From the NCBI RefSeq assembly GCF_900018785.1, contig NZ_FCOY01000006.1:1364001-1428000 (forward strand): a DNA stretch of 64,000 nt. Reading direction: 5' to 3'. The position numbers were made by a program, and so were the translations under genes. Under the pieces are notes generated by a model. That model was not told the DNA's origin. It worked only from the letters and a program-made list of their open reading frames with translations, and did no database searches. How positions within the stretch are numbered: position 1 is the stretch's first letter; every line of letters begins with the position of its first letter. This stretch comes from Xanthomonas massiliensis. Its GTDB lineage: Bacteria > Pseudomonadota > Gammaproteobacteria > Xanthomonadales > Xanthomonadaceae. Of the stretch, positions 44,313 through 52,520 are shown one piece after another.

Positions 44313-45393
44313 CGTGATGGGTCCGGCCTTCGCCACCGGTGCCGCTGCCGGCATCCGCCATCGCCGCGCCGAGCGCCTGCGCGGTGGCCTGCACCAGCGG
44401 GATCATGCGGTCGTAGGCCATGCGCTTGGGCCCGATCACGCCGAGCACGCCCAGTACCCGGCCGCCGTTGGCGTAGGGCGCGCTGACCACCGAGACCTCC
44501 TCCATCGGCACCAGCCCGGTCTCCTCGCCGATGAAGATGCGCACGCCCGGCGCACGCGCGGTGCGCTCGAGCAGCTGCAGGATCTCGCGCTTGCTGGCGA
44601 ACAGCTCGAACAGCTCGCGCAGGCGGTCCAGGTCGGTCAGGTCCTGCACCCCCATCAACCGGGTCTGGCCGGCCAGCACCACGCCGCCGCCCTCCTCGGC
44701 CGGGGCCAGCGCCTGGCCGGCCAGTTCGATGCTGTCGGTCAGCAGCAGCTGCATCTCGTCGCGCGCGCGCCGCAGCTCGTGCAGCAAGGTCGCCCGGATC
44801 GCCGTCAGCGGATGGCCGGCGAAGCGCTCGTTGAGATGGTTGGCCACCCGCTCGAGCATCGCCGGCTCGTACGGGCGGCGGGTGCGGATGACCCGGTTCT
44901 GCACCTCGTTGTCGGAGAACACCACGATGGCCAGCACGCGCTCGGCGTCGAGCGGCACGAAATCGATGTGGCGGAAGGCGAACTGCTCGCGCCGCGGCGC
45001 GCTGACCACGCCGACGAAGTGGCTCATCGCCGAGAGCATCTGCGAGGCGTTGCCGAGCAGGGCCTGGGTGCCGGCACCGGCGCCCAGCTCGCCGCGCAGG
45101 CGCGCCACCTCGTCCTCGCTGGGCGGCTGCACCTGCAGCAGGCTGTCCACGAACACCCGGTAGCCGTGCGCGGTCGGCACGCGCCCGGCCGAGGTGTGCG
45201 GCGAGCGCAGCAGCCCGGATTCCTCCAGGTCGGCCAGGATGTTGCGGATGGTCGCCGCGCTCACGTCCAGGCCGGCCTGCTCGGCCAGGGTCTTGGAGCC
45301 GACCGGCTCGCCGTCGCGGATGTAGCGCGAGATCAGCGTCCGCAGCAGGTGCCGGGCACGGGAATCGAGCGGGGACGAAGCGCGGGCGATCAT
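44308..45393 (-). CDS. hrcA: Heat-inducible transcription repressor HrcA
   Basis: The 361-residue protein has an N-terminal winged helix ([17 protein letters not shown] and [30 protein letters not shown]) and the large C-terminal regulatory domain with [13 protein letters not shown]. HrcA represses groESL and related genes by binding CIRCE, TTAGCACTC-N9-GAGTGCTAA. I find no CIRCE copy in this cluster, so its targets should lie elsewhere. It sits head-to-head with recN across 119 bp. Confidence 0.95.
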   Translation of the reverse strand: MIARASSPLDSRARHLLRTLISRYIRDGEPVGSKTLAEQAGLDVSAATIRNILADLEESGLLRSPHTSAGRVPTAHGYRVFVDSLLQVQPPSEDEVARLRGELGAGAGTQALLGNASQMLSAMSHFVGVVSAPRREQFAFRHIDFVPLDAERVLAIVVFSDNEVQNRVIRTRRPYEPAMLERVANHLNERFAGHPLTAIRATLLHELRRARDEMQLLLTDSIELAGQALAPAEEGGGVVLAGQTRLMGVQDLTDLDRLRELFELFASKREILQLLERTARAPGVRIFIGEETGLVPMEEVSVVSAPYANGGRVLGVLGVIGPKRMAYDRMIPLVQATAQALGAAMADAGSGTGGEGRTHHA

Positions 45394-45512
45394 GTAAGCA
45401 TTCCGTGAAGATGCCTGTTAGATAATGTCTCCGCGGCCGCTTGGCAAGCCAGGCGGCGTCCCGCGCCCTACCCCATTTCGCAACCGTTGCCGGCCCTCTA
45501 AGCTTCCCGCCC

Positions 45513-47207
45513 ATGCTGACCCACCTGTCCATCAAGGATTTCGCCGTCGCCCGCGCCACCGAGCTGGACTTCGGCCCGGGCATGACCGTGGTCTCCGGCG
45601 AGACCGGCGCCGGCAAGTCGCTCATGGTCGATGCGCTGGGCTTCCTGTCCGGCCTGCGCGCCGATTCGGGCGTGGTCCGCCACGGCGCCGAGCGCGCCGA
45701 GCTGGCGGCCGAGTTCGACCTGGCCGACGCCCCGGCCGCCGCCGTCTGGCTGCACGAGAACGCGCTGGACGAGGACGGCGCCTGCCACCTGCGCCGCGTC
45801 ATCCGCGCCGACGGCGGTTCGCGCGCCTGGATCAACGGCCGCACGGCCACGCTGTCGCAGCTGGCGGAACTGGCCGGCTGGCTGGTGGAGATCCACGGCC
45901 AGCACGAGCACCAGGCCCTGTTGTCGCGCGCCAGCCAGCTGGCCCTGCTCGACGCCCACGCCGACAACGCCGACGAGCGCGAGGCGGTGCGCCTGGCCGC
46001 GCGCCACTGGCAGGCGCTGCTGGAGGAACGCGAGCGCCTGCAGGGCCAGGGCGACGTGTCCGACCGCATCGACTACCTGCACCACCAGTACGACGAGCTG
46101 GAGCGCGAGGACCTGGAGCCGGCCTCCCTGGAGGCGCTGGAAGCCAGCCATCGCCGCCAGGCCCACGCCAGCGCGCTGGCCGAGGCCTGCGGCCAGGTCG
46201 CCGATGCCCTCAACGGCGAGAGCGCCGGCGCGGCCCTGGCGCTGCTGCAACGCTGCCGCCACGTGCTGGGCCGGGTGATCGAGCACGAGCCGCGCCTGGG
46301 CGAGGTGGACGGCCTGATCGAAAGCGCGGCCATCCAGCTCGACGAGGCCCTGGGCCTGGTCGAGCGCGTGCGCGACGACCTGGACGCCGATCCGGCGCAG
46401 TTCGAACAGGTCGAACTGCGCCTGGGGCGGCTGCACGACCTGGCGCGCAAGCATCGCGTGACGGTGCCCGAGCTGGCCCAGGCGCGGCAGGCGCTGGCGA
46501 CGGAGCTGGAACGGCTGCGCGGCGCCGGCGAGCGCCTGCACGTCCTGGACGGGGAAATCGCGCGCGCGCGCCAGGCCTGGGAACAGGCCGCCGACGTGCT
46601 CGGCCGCAGCCGTGCCCGTGCCGCCGAACGGCTGTCGGCCGACACCACCGCCATCATCGGCGAGCTCGGCATGGGCGGCGGCCGCTTCCTGGTCGAACTG
46701 GAACCGCAGCCGCGCGAGCGTCCCGACCCGCAAGGCGCCGAGCGCGTGGAATTCCTGGTCGCGGCCAACGCCGGCCAGCCGCCGCGCCCGCTGCGCAAGG
46801 TTGCCTCCGGCGGCGAGCTCTCGCGCATCTCGCTGGCCATCGAGGTCGCCGCCCTCGGCGTGGACGCGGTGCCGACGATGGTGTTCGACGAGGTCGACTC
46901 GGGCATCGGCGGCGCGGTGGCCGACATCGTCGGCCAGAAGCTGCGCGCGCTCGGCGAGCGCTGCCAGGTGCTGTGCGTGACCCATCTGCCGCAGGTGGCC
47001 GCCAAGGGCCATGCCCACTACCGGGTGAGCAAGGCCCCGGTGGACGGCATGACCCAGAGCGCGGTGGAACTGCTCGATGCGCGCCAGCGGCAGGAGGAGC
47101 TGGCGCGGATGCTCGGCGGCGTGGAGGTGAGCAAGGAGGCGCGTGCGGCGGCGCGGCGGCTGCTGCAGGAAGGCCGCGAGCCAGGCACGGGCCAGCGGGA
47201 CGCGTAG
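45513..47207 (+). CDS. recN: DNA repair protein RecN
   Basis: The 564-residue SMC-like ATPase has Walker A GETGAGKSL (29-37) and a long coiled-coil middle (about 150-370). The C-terminal signature is KVASGGELSRISLA and Walker B is MVFDEVDSGIGG. RecN helps recombination repair of double-strand breaks. SOS induction is usual, but no clear LexA box was seen upstream. The start at MLTHLSIKDFAV is normal for the family. Confidence 0.96.
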   Translation: MLTHLSIKDFAVARATELDFGPGMTVVSGETGAGKSLMVDALGFLSGLRADSGVVRHGAERAELAAEFDLADAPAAAVWLHENALDEDGACHLRRVIRADGGSRAWINGRTATLSQLAELAGWLVEIHGQHEHQALLSRASQLALLDAHADNADEREAVRLAARHWQALLEERERLQGQGDVSDRIDYLHHQYDELEREDLEPASLEALEASHRRQAHASALAEACGQVADALNGESAGAALALLQRCRHVLGRVIEHEPRLGEVDGLIESAAIQLDEALGLVERVRDDLDADPAQFEQVELRLGRLHDLARKHRVTVPELAQARQALATELERLRGAGERLHVLDGEIARARQAWEQAADVLGRSRARAAERLSADTTAIIGELGMGGGRFLVELEPQPRERPDPQGAERVEFLVAANAGQPPRPLRKVASGGELSRISLAIEVAALGVDAVPTMVFDEVDSGIGGAVADIVGQKLRALGERCQVLCVTHLPQVAAKGHAHYRVSKAPVDGMTQSAVELLDARQRQEELARMLGGVEVSKEARAAARRLLQEGREPGTGQRDA

Positions 47208-47490
47208 GCGCGGACGGATTCCCGGACGAGACGCACGGCAGACGGCAGGCACGGAGGGCGACGGGCTGACGGGCCGACGGAATCGGCGGTCGGCGGTCGG
47301 CGACAGCTACTCCGGATGGCAGGCCGGGTTTTCGCCGCTTCCCCCGCGCTGCCCGGACCGGCAGGCGGCACGGCGGACCGGAGCCGCGGTGGCGGTCTGG
47401 CCGGCGGGTATACAGGCAGCTCCGTGAAGCGCAGGGGGACTTCGCTCGCGCGACCTTGCGCGGCCCGGGCTGGCGCCGATCCGGCACAAG
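47208..47490. other. Gene-free spacer between recN and the tmRNA terminator
   Basis: About 280 bp with no recognisable gene. A frame is open throughout but has no family pattern. A Ser/Arg-rich shadow frame also spans it. No recN terminator was identified other than the hairpin at 47496-47521. Confidence 0.55.
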
Positions 47491-47521
47491 AAAAAAGCCC
47501 AGCCGCGCGAGCGGCTGGGCT
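47491..47521 (-). terminator. Rho-independent terminator of ssrA
   Basis: An 11-bp perfect stem (AGCCCAGCCGC and complement) with a 4-nt loop is followed on the minus strand by TTTTT, 8 nt past the tmRNA 3' end. A TTTT run on the plus-strand side means it may also stop recN transcripts. Confidence 0.9.
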
Positions 47522-47528
47522 TTTCGAT

Positions 47529-47882
47529 TGGTGGAGGTGGGCGGAATCGAACCGCCGTCCGAAGGCACTCCATCCCCGGCACTACATGCTTAGCGCGACG
47601 TTGGATCTCGTTCCCCGGCAGCACGACGCGCGAAGCGCACCGGGGAACCAGCCTGCTTGATTTAACCCTGGCCGACAGGCGGCGGCTTCGGGCGATCCCG
47701 TGATAATGACCCTACATCCACGAGCACGAGCACAAGTGGGTTCGGGGCTAGGCCTTAAGCGGCCAGAGCGTAGTTGTCGTCGTTGGCAACTATGAGTTTT
47801 GCCGCTGGATTTACGAGGAAAGCTGCCCCCTCGGCATGCGCCAAGCAACTTCGCGACCCCCGTCGAAACCAAGTACACCCCC
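47529..47882 (-). ncRNA. ssrA: tmRNA
   Basis: This 354-nt RNA rescues stalled ribosomes. The 5' end GGGGGTG pairs with the 3' CACCTCC before an encoded ACCA, and TTGGTTTCGACGGGGG follows the 5' strand as in all tmRNAs. The T-arm GGCGG/TTCGATTCCGCC lies at the 3' end. The tag sequence reads ANDDNYALAA followed by TAA, preceded by TAGTT as in the usual TAGTC signal. The tag differs from E. coli (ANDENYALAA) by Glu to Asp. The binding partner gene smpB lies 97 bp upstream of the RNA on the same strand. Confidence 0.95.
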
Positions 47883-47978
47883 GGGGAAATCGGTGTTTGC
47901 CGACCGTTGCAGTGTAGGGGCGCGCGCCGGCGCCCACAAGCCGCGCGCGCGCCGGGCTCAGGCGCGCTTCATCGCCGC

Positions 47979-48473
47979 TCAGGCGTCGCGGTTGTGGCGG
48001 CGCATGACGCGCTGCTTGTCGCGCTCCCAGTCGCGGTCCTTGGAGGCCTGGCGCTTGTCGTGGGCCTGCTTGCCCTTGGCCAGGGCGATCTCCAGCTTGA
48101 CCCGGTTCTTGGACCAGTACATGGCGGTGGGCACCAGCGTGTAGCCGTCGCGCTCGACGCGGCCGATCAGCTTGTCGATCTCGTGGCGATGCAGCAGCAG
48201 CTTGCGCGTGCGCCGGTCCTCGGCGATGACGTGGGTGGAGGCCTGGATCAGCGGGGTGATCTGCGAGCCGATCAGGTAGATCTGGCCGTCGCGCACGTAG
48301 GCATAGGCGTCGCCGATGGTGGCGCGCCCGGCGCGGATCGCCTTGACCTCCCAGCCCTGCAGCGCCAGCCCGGCCTCGAAGCGGTCCTCCAGCGCGTACT
48401 CGTGGCGGGCGCGCTTGTTCAGCGCGATCGTCTTGGAGCCGTTTGCCTTATCCTTTGCAGTCTTCTTGCTCAT
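47979..48473 (-). CDS. smpB: SsrA-binding protein SmpB
   Basis: The 164-residue protein binds the tRNA-like end of tmRNA and takes it to the stalled ribosome. The OB-like core is visible as RARHEYALEDRFEAGLALQGWEVKAIRAGRA. The basic C-terminal tail (KGKQAHDKRQASKDRDWERDKQRVMRR) enters the mRNA channel. The start at MSKKTAKDK matches the family. It is divergent from ratA and lies on the same strand as ssrA. Confidence 0.96.
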   Translation of the reverse strand: MSKKTAKDKANGSKTIALNKRARHEYALEDRFEAGLALQGWEVKAIRAGRATIGDAYAYVRDGQIYLIGSQITPLIQASTHVIAEDRRTRKLLLHRHEIDKLIGRVERDGYTLVPTAMYWSKNRVKLEIALAKGKQAHDKRQASKDRDWERDKQRVMRRHNRDA

Positions 48474-48521
48474 TGCGCCATTGTCTCCGATCCGGGGGCT
48501 TCCGGACGATCCTTCCTGCCC

Positions 48522-48953
48522 ATGCCAACGATCCGCCGCAGCGCCCTGGTCCAGCACGATGCCGGGCGCATGTTCGACCTGGTCAACGATGTCGCCGACT
48601 ACCCGCGCCGCTTCGCCTGGTGCGAACATGCCGATGTCCTGGAACAGGACAATCGCCGCATGGTCGCGCGCCTGGATCTGGGGCTGGGCTCGTTCCACAC
48701 CTGGTTCATGACCGAGAACCTGCTCGATCCGCCGCACGGCATCCGCATGCAGCTGCGCGACGGGCCGTTCAAGCGCCTGCAGGGCCAGTGGGATTTCCTG
48801 CCGCTGGGCGAGGACGCCTGCAAGGTCACCCTCACCCTGGAGTTCGAGCCCAAGTCGCGGCTGCTGGTGCCGGCGTTGATGCTCGGCTTCCAGGCCCTGG
48901 CCGACCGCATGGTCAACGATTTCATCCGCGTGGCCGACCGCGAGGACGGCTGA
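48522..48953 (+). CDS. ratA: RatA / coenzyme Q-binding START-domain protein
   Basis: The 143-residue protein is a SRPBCC/START-fold member (VQHDAGRMFDLVNDVADYPRRFAWCEHADV and FLPLGEDACKVTLTLEFEPKS). Its relatives are mitochondrial Coq10, which binds coenzyme Q, and E. coli RatA, described as a ribosome-association toxin. The conserved job is probably ubiquinone-related. It overlaps the RnfH-family gene by a single base (TGATG). Confidence 0.92.
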   Translation: MPTIRRSALVQHDAGRMFDLVNDVADYPRRFAWCEHADVLEQDNRRMVARLDLGLGSFHTWFMTENLLDPPHGIRMQLRDGPFKRLQGQWDFLPLGEDACKVTLTLEFEPKSRLLVPALMLGFQALADRMVNDFIRVADREDG

Positions 48954-49207
48954 TGCGCGTGCAGGTGGTGATGGCCTGGCCCCGGGGCTGCGAATCGGCC
49001 TGGGTGGAGCTTGCCGAGGGCGCGCGCGTGGACCAGGCGGTGGCCGCCGCCGCCCTGCCCCACGCGGACCGGGCCGTGGCGCGGTCGGTGTTCGGGGTGC
49101 TGGCCACGCCGGACCAGGTGCTGCACGAAGGCGACCGCGTGGAACTGCTGCGGCCGCTGCGGGTCGATCCCAAGGAGGCGCGCCGGCGCCGGGCCGCACG
49201 CACCTGA
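48953..49207 (+). CDS. RnfH-family protein (UPF0125, RatB)
   Basis: The 84-residue ubiquitin-like protein shows VQVVMAWPRGCESAWVELAEGARVDQAV and the conserved tail FGVLATPDQVLHEGDRVELLRPLRVDPKEARRRRA. It is almost always next to ratA, and here its start shares a base with the ratA stop. Function is unknown; the name derives from a gene in the Rnf electron-transport region, not from direct evidence. Confidence 0.93.
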   Translation: MRVQVVMAWPRGCESAWVELAEGARVDQAVAAAALPHADRAVARSVFGVLATPDQVLHEGDRVELLRPLRVDPKEARRRRAART

Positions 49208-49223
49208 GAACCGCGCCGGCGGA

Positions 49224-49622
49224 TTACTCCCCGCCGCCGCTCTTCTTCTTGTCCTTGGCCAGGTTGGGGCCGAACAGCTTGCGCGAGTTCTTGGCCAGCT
49301 CCTCGTCCTGGTTGGGGAAGTAGTCGCCTTCCCAACGGGCCACCTTGTCACCCTCGAAGAACACCGTGAAGTTCTTGATGTGGGTGGTGGCCAGGCGGTT
49401 GGTGCGCTCGCTGGCGGTGTAGTCCCAGCGCTGGGCATGGAACGGGTCGGGGATCGACGGCGTGCCCAGCAACGCGGCCACCTGCTGCTTGCTCTGGCCG
49501 ACCTGCAGTTGCTCCACGGCGTCCTGCTTGATCAGGTTGCCCTGGAAGATGGGCTGCTTGTAGATGATGCCGCAGCCGGCGGTGGAGAGGGTCAGGGCGG
49601 CGACCAGCAGGAAGTTGCGCAT
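49224..49622 (-). CDS. bamE: Outer membrane assembly lipoprotein BamE
   Basis: The 132-residue precursor has a lipobox STAGC with C17, followed by IYKQPIFQGNLI and VGQSKQQVAALLGTPSIPDPFHAQRWDY, the conserved BamE/SmpA core. It is a small subunit of the BAM complex that inserts beta-barrel proteins. A Lys/Gly-rich tail (DKKKSGGGE) extends beyond the usual fold. It is divergent from fur, the common gammaproteobacterial order. Confidence 0.93.
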   Translation of the reverse strand: MRNFLLVAALTLSTAGCGIIYKQPIFQGNLIKQDAVEQLQVGQSKQQVAALLGTPSIPDPFHAQRWDYTASERTNRLATTHIKNFTVFFEGDKVARWEGDYFPNQDEELAKNSRKLFGPNLAKDKKKSGGGE

Positions 49623-49731
49623 GCGTCGGACGGATCCGGAATAGGAAATAACCCGGCGATGATACACTCCCGGCCGCCATCGCAACCCGCCCCTGGCAGC
49701 TGGCGTTAAGTCGCCAATGAACGGAGAAGGC

Positions 49732-50139
49732 ATGGAAACCCACGACCTGCGCAAAGTCGGCCTGAAGGTGACGCATCCGCGGATGCGCATCCTGGAGCTG
49801 CTGGAGAGCAAGACGCCCCAGCACCACATGACGGCGGAGGACATCTACCGGCACCTGATCGACCAGGGCGAGGAGATCGGCCTGGCCACGGTGTACCGGG
49901 TGCTCACCCAGTTCGAGGCGGCGGGGCTGGTACTCAAGCACAATTTCGAGAGCGGCCAGGCGGTGTACGAGCTGGACCGCGGCGGCCACCACGACCACAT
50001 GGTGGACGTGGACACCGGCAAGATCATCGAGTTCGAGAGCCACGAGATCGAGGAGCTGCAGCGCAAGATCGCGGCCGCGCACGGCTACGAACTGGAAGAG
50101 CATTCGCTGGTGCTGTACGTGCGCAAGAAGCGTCGCTGA
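49732..50139 (+). CDS. fur: Ferric uptake regulator Fur
   Basis: The 135-residue regulator has the winged helix (HPRMRILELLESK, TAEDIYRHLIDQGEEIGLATVYRVLTQFEAAGLV). It keeps the metal-site residues HHDHMVDVDTGKIIEFE. There is no CxxC structural zinc site in the tail. It represses iron uptake genes with ferrous iron. The start METHDLRKVG was chosen because GGAGAAGG lies 5 nt before it; the ATG five codons upstream lacks a site. Confidence 0.96.
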   Translation: METHDLRKVGLKVTHPRMRILELLESKTPQHHMTAEDIYRHLIDQGEEIGLATVYRVLTQFEAAGLVLKHNFESGQAVYELDRGGHHDHMVDVDTGKIIEFESHEIEELQRKIAAAHGYELEEHSLVLYVRKKRR

Positions 50140-50161
50140 GGCACGGGAAGACGAGGCATCG

Positions 50162-50190
50162 CGCCGGAAGCAGCCGCGCCGGTTCCGGCG
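50162..50190. terminator. Possible hairpin downstream of fur
   Basis: CGCCGGAA and TTCCGGCG form an 8-bp stem with a 13-nt loop, 22 bp after fur. There is no T-run. Terminator function is inferred from the position between convergent genes. Confidence 0.35.
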
Positions 50191-50433
50191 GGCCAGGCGA
50201 TACGCATTCGGGCACCGCCCAGGTCCCGACGGCGCGGGGGCCGTAATCCCGGGAGCCATCCCCCGGCCGGTACGGCACCGGACGGGCCGATCGCAACGAA
50301 CGGTACGGCAGGAGCGGCGTGGTTCCACGCCGGTCGCCGTGTCGCGGCAACGGCGGCCGGTCCCGCGGGGCCGTGGCTCCTGTGCCGCAATCCAGGGATC
50401 CCGGCGTCGGCCACGTTTCCGAACGTCGCCGGC

Positions 50434-51075
50434 TCAGCGGTACCAGGCCGGCCTGTCGCCCTCGCTGCCGGGCTTGTCCACGCCCAGCGAGCCGTGCACG
50501 TGCCTCTCCGGATGGGTCGCCAGCCGCACCACCAGGTCCGCCACGCTCAGGCGCGAGACCTCCGTGCCCTTGAACGGCTCGCCCTTCTCCGTGGTCTCGT
50601 AGTCGATCTCGTCCTTGTCGGTCAGCCAGGCCGGCCGCACCAGGGTGTAGTCCAGTCCCGAGCCTTCGATGACCCGGGCGGCCGCGGCGTAGGTGGTCAG
50701 GTAGTCGCCGAGCGTGTCGCGGTTCCACTTGCCGAACGGCCCCGGTACCTCGTCGTAGATGCCCAGCGTCGATATCCAGACCAGGCGCCGGATCCCGGCC
50801 GCGCGCATGGCCGCCACCACGGCGCGGGCCTGGGATTCGATGTCGTCGCCGGCGAGGTTGGCGTAGACGAGGTCCTGCCCGGCCATGGCCCGCGTCAGTG
50901 CCGCCACGTCGTTGGCATCGCCGTCCACCACGGTCTCGCGCGCCGGATCGCCCACCTTCAGGCGGCCGGGATGGCGCAGGTACAGCACCAGGTGGTCGGA
51001 CGTGCGGGCGAAGAACAGCCGCGTGGCGAGGCGGGCGATCTGTCCGGCCGCCCCGAGGATCAGGATGTTGGCCAT
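50434..51075 (-). CDS. Atypical short-chain dehydrogenase / NAD(P)-binding protein
   Basis: The 213-residue protein has a Rossmann start ILILGAAGQIARLATRLF (GxxGxxA/G). Mid-fold motifs DLVYANLAGDD and VWISTLGIYD and a late RPAWLTD follow. These fit the atypical SDR/NmrA-like group, which often lacks the YxxxK catalytic pair, as here. Such proteins may reduce quinones or act as NADPH sensors. It stands alone between fur and the motor-like cluster; spacer DNA on both sides shows nothing. Confidence 0.82.
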   Translation of the reverse strand: MANILILGAAGQIARLATRLFFARTSDHLVLYLRHPGRLKVGDPARETVVDGDANDVAALTRAMAGQDLVYANLAGDDIESQARAVVAAMRAAGIRRLVWISTLGIYDEVPGPFGKWNRDTLGDYLTTYAAAARVIEGSGLDYTLVRPAWLTDKDEIDYETTEKGEPFKGTEVSRLSVADLVVRLATHPERHVHGSLGVDKPGSEGDRPAWYR

Positions 51076-51229
51076 GGGGCCTGTCCAATGGAATACGGGA
51101 TTCCATGGTCCGGCGGCGCCTGGCAAGGCCCGGTGAATCCGTGCGGGCGCGAAGCGGCGCTTCCAACCGTGCCGGCGCCGCGCAATGCGGACCGGCGAAT
51201 CCGGGCGCGCGGGCGCGAAGCGCCCCGCC

Positions 51230-51877
51230 TCAGCCACGGCGGCGCGGCGTGCCGCGCGGGGACTTGCGCTTGTTCGCGGCAGGTGCGGCCGCCTCGCCCG
51301 CCGGCGCGCGTGCGGACGCACGCAGCTGCTCCAGGCCGGTCAGGGCGTCGGCGTAGGCCAGGAAATGGCGCAGGTAGCCGGGCGCGCTATCGCGCATCAG
51401 GGCGATGGCGCGGCGCACCAGCACGACGGAATTGAGCGGGCCGGCCTCCTCGTCCGCCGGGGCCAGGCTCTGCCGCAGCTGGCTCTCGGCGCGCAGGCCG
51501 TCCCAGCGCCGGCGGAACTCGTCCAGCAACGGCAATGCCGGAAACCCGTTGCCCGGCGCGCCCGCCCCGACGGCCTGCCGTTCCGAATCGATCCGGTCCA
51601 GCAGCGTGCGCAGGGCCGCGCGGCCCGCGTGCGCCGGAGGATCGCCGGCGGCGCCGGATCCGGCGTGGTCCGGTCCGGCGTCCCCGGCAACCGGCGGCAG
51701 CGTATCGAGCAGGCCGGCCAGGCGCCGTTCCAGCTGCGCCCTGGCCTCGCCCTGCAGGTCCTGCGCGCGCCGGGCCAGGGCGCGGACGAGGCGCAGCCGC
51801 ATGCCCGCAGCACCGTGGTCGTCGCGCCCGTCCAGCGCCGCCAGCCGGGCCTGCAACGCGGCGCGGTCAGCGTCCAT
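51230..51877 (-). CDS. DUF2894 protein, fourth gene of the stator-like cluster
   Basis: The 215-residue protein is predicted to be soluble and mostly helical, with LQARLAALDGRDD near the start. The conserved region LPLLDEFRRRWDGLRAESQLRQSLAPADEEAGPLNSVVLVRRAIALMRD lies at about 125-175. It ends in a very basic tail (ANKRKSPRGTPRRRG). I assign it to DUF2894, a family that I recall beside DUF802 and DUF3348 genes. It overlaps the upstream OmpA-like gene by 11 bp. Its role is unknown; a cytoplasmic partner of the membrane complex is one guess. Confidence 0.72.
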   Translation of the reverse strand: MDADRAALQARLAALDGRDDHGAAGMRLRLVRALARRAQDLQGEARAQLERRLAGLLDTLPPVAGDAGPDHAGSGAAGDPPAHAGRAALRTLLDRIDSERQAVGAGAPGNGFPALPLLDEFRRRWDGLRAESQLRQSLAPADEEAGPLNSVVLVRRAIALMRDSAPGYLRHFLAYADALTGLEQLRASARAPAGEAAAPAANKRKSPRGTPRRRG

Positions 51878-52520
51878 CGGGCCCGGGTTCGGCCGCGGCC
51901 GAAGAGGTCGGGATGGGAGCGATCTCCACGCGCCGGTTGCGCGCCCGCCCGGCCTCGGCGTCGTTGGAGGCGACCGGGTGCTGGGCACCGAACGCGGCGG
52001 CGAACACCGCGTCGGCCGGCACCCCGGCGGCGATCAGCGTGCGCGTCACGGTCAACGCGCGCTGCGCCGACAGTTCCCAGTTGTCGGCGAACCGGCGGTT
52101 GCCCTCGCGCACCTGGCGGTCGTCGGTGAAGCCGCTGACCATCAGCACCTCCTCGCGCGAGGCCAGGTAGCCGGCCAGCGGAGCGGCCAGGCTGTCCAGC
52201 AGCTCGCGCCCCTGCGGCTGGAGCTGGTCGGAATTGAAGGCGAACAGCACGTTGCCGCTGATGCCGATGCGCCCGTCCACCAGGGTCACCCGGCCGGCGG
52301 CCAGCGGCCCGGCCAGCGCCTGCTCCAGCGTCTGCCGGCGCTGGGCCTCGGCCTGCTGCCGGCGCAGGGCGTCGTCCAGGCGCCCGGACAGCTGCGCCTG
52401 CACGGCGATCACCCCGACCAGGATCAGCACGAACACGCCCAGCAGCACCGCCATCAGGTCGCCGAAGGCGGCCCAGATCGTCGCCTCCGACGCGGATTCG
52501 ACCTCGACTTCCGTGCTCAT
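51867..52520 (-). CDS. MotB/OmpA-like membrane protein of the stator-like cluster
   Basis: The 217-residue protein has a short cytoplasmic N-terminus and one membrane helix (about 20-41) that begins FGDLMAVLLGVFVLILVGV. D21 is placed like the proton-carrying aspartate of MotB and ZorB. A coiled linker (45-75) follows, then a peptidoglycan-binding OmpA domain (about 85-205) with VLFAFNSDQL, GFTDDR, NWELSAQRA and ARNRRVEI. It lacks a signal peptidase site, so it stays in the inner membrane. Its start overlaps the DUF802 gene by 4 bp, so the two proteins are probably made in coordination. Confidence 0.85.
   Translation of the reverse strand: MSTEVEVESASEATIWAAFGDLMAVLLGVFVLILVGVIAVQAQLSGRLDDALRRQQAEAQRRQTLEQALAGPLAAGRVTLVDGRIGISGNVLFAFNSDQLQPQGRELLDSLAAPLAGYLASREEVLMVSGFTDDRQVREGNRRFADNWELSAQRALTVTRTLIAAGVPADAVFAAAFGAQHPVASNDAEAGRARNRRVEIAPIPTSSAAAEPGPDGR

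Noticed and set aside
44244-45512. CIRCE operator near hrcA, grpE or recN
   Set aside because: I looked for TTAGCACTC-N9-GAGTGCTAA and related forms and found none; control here appears to be through sigma-32-type promoters.
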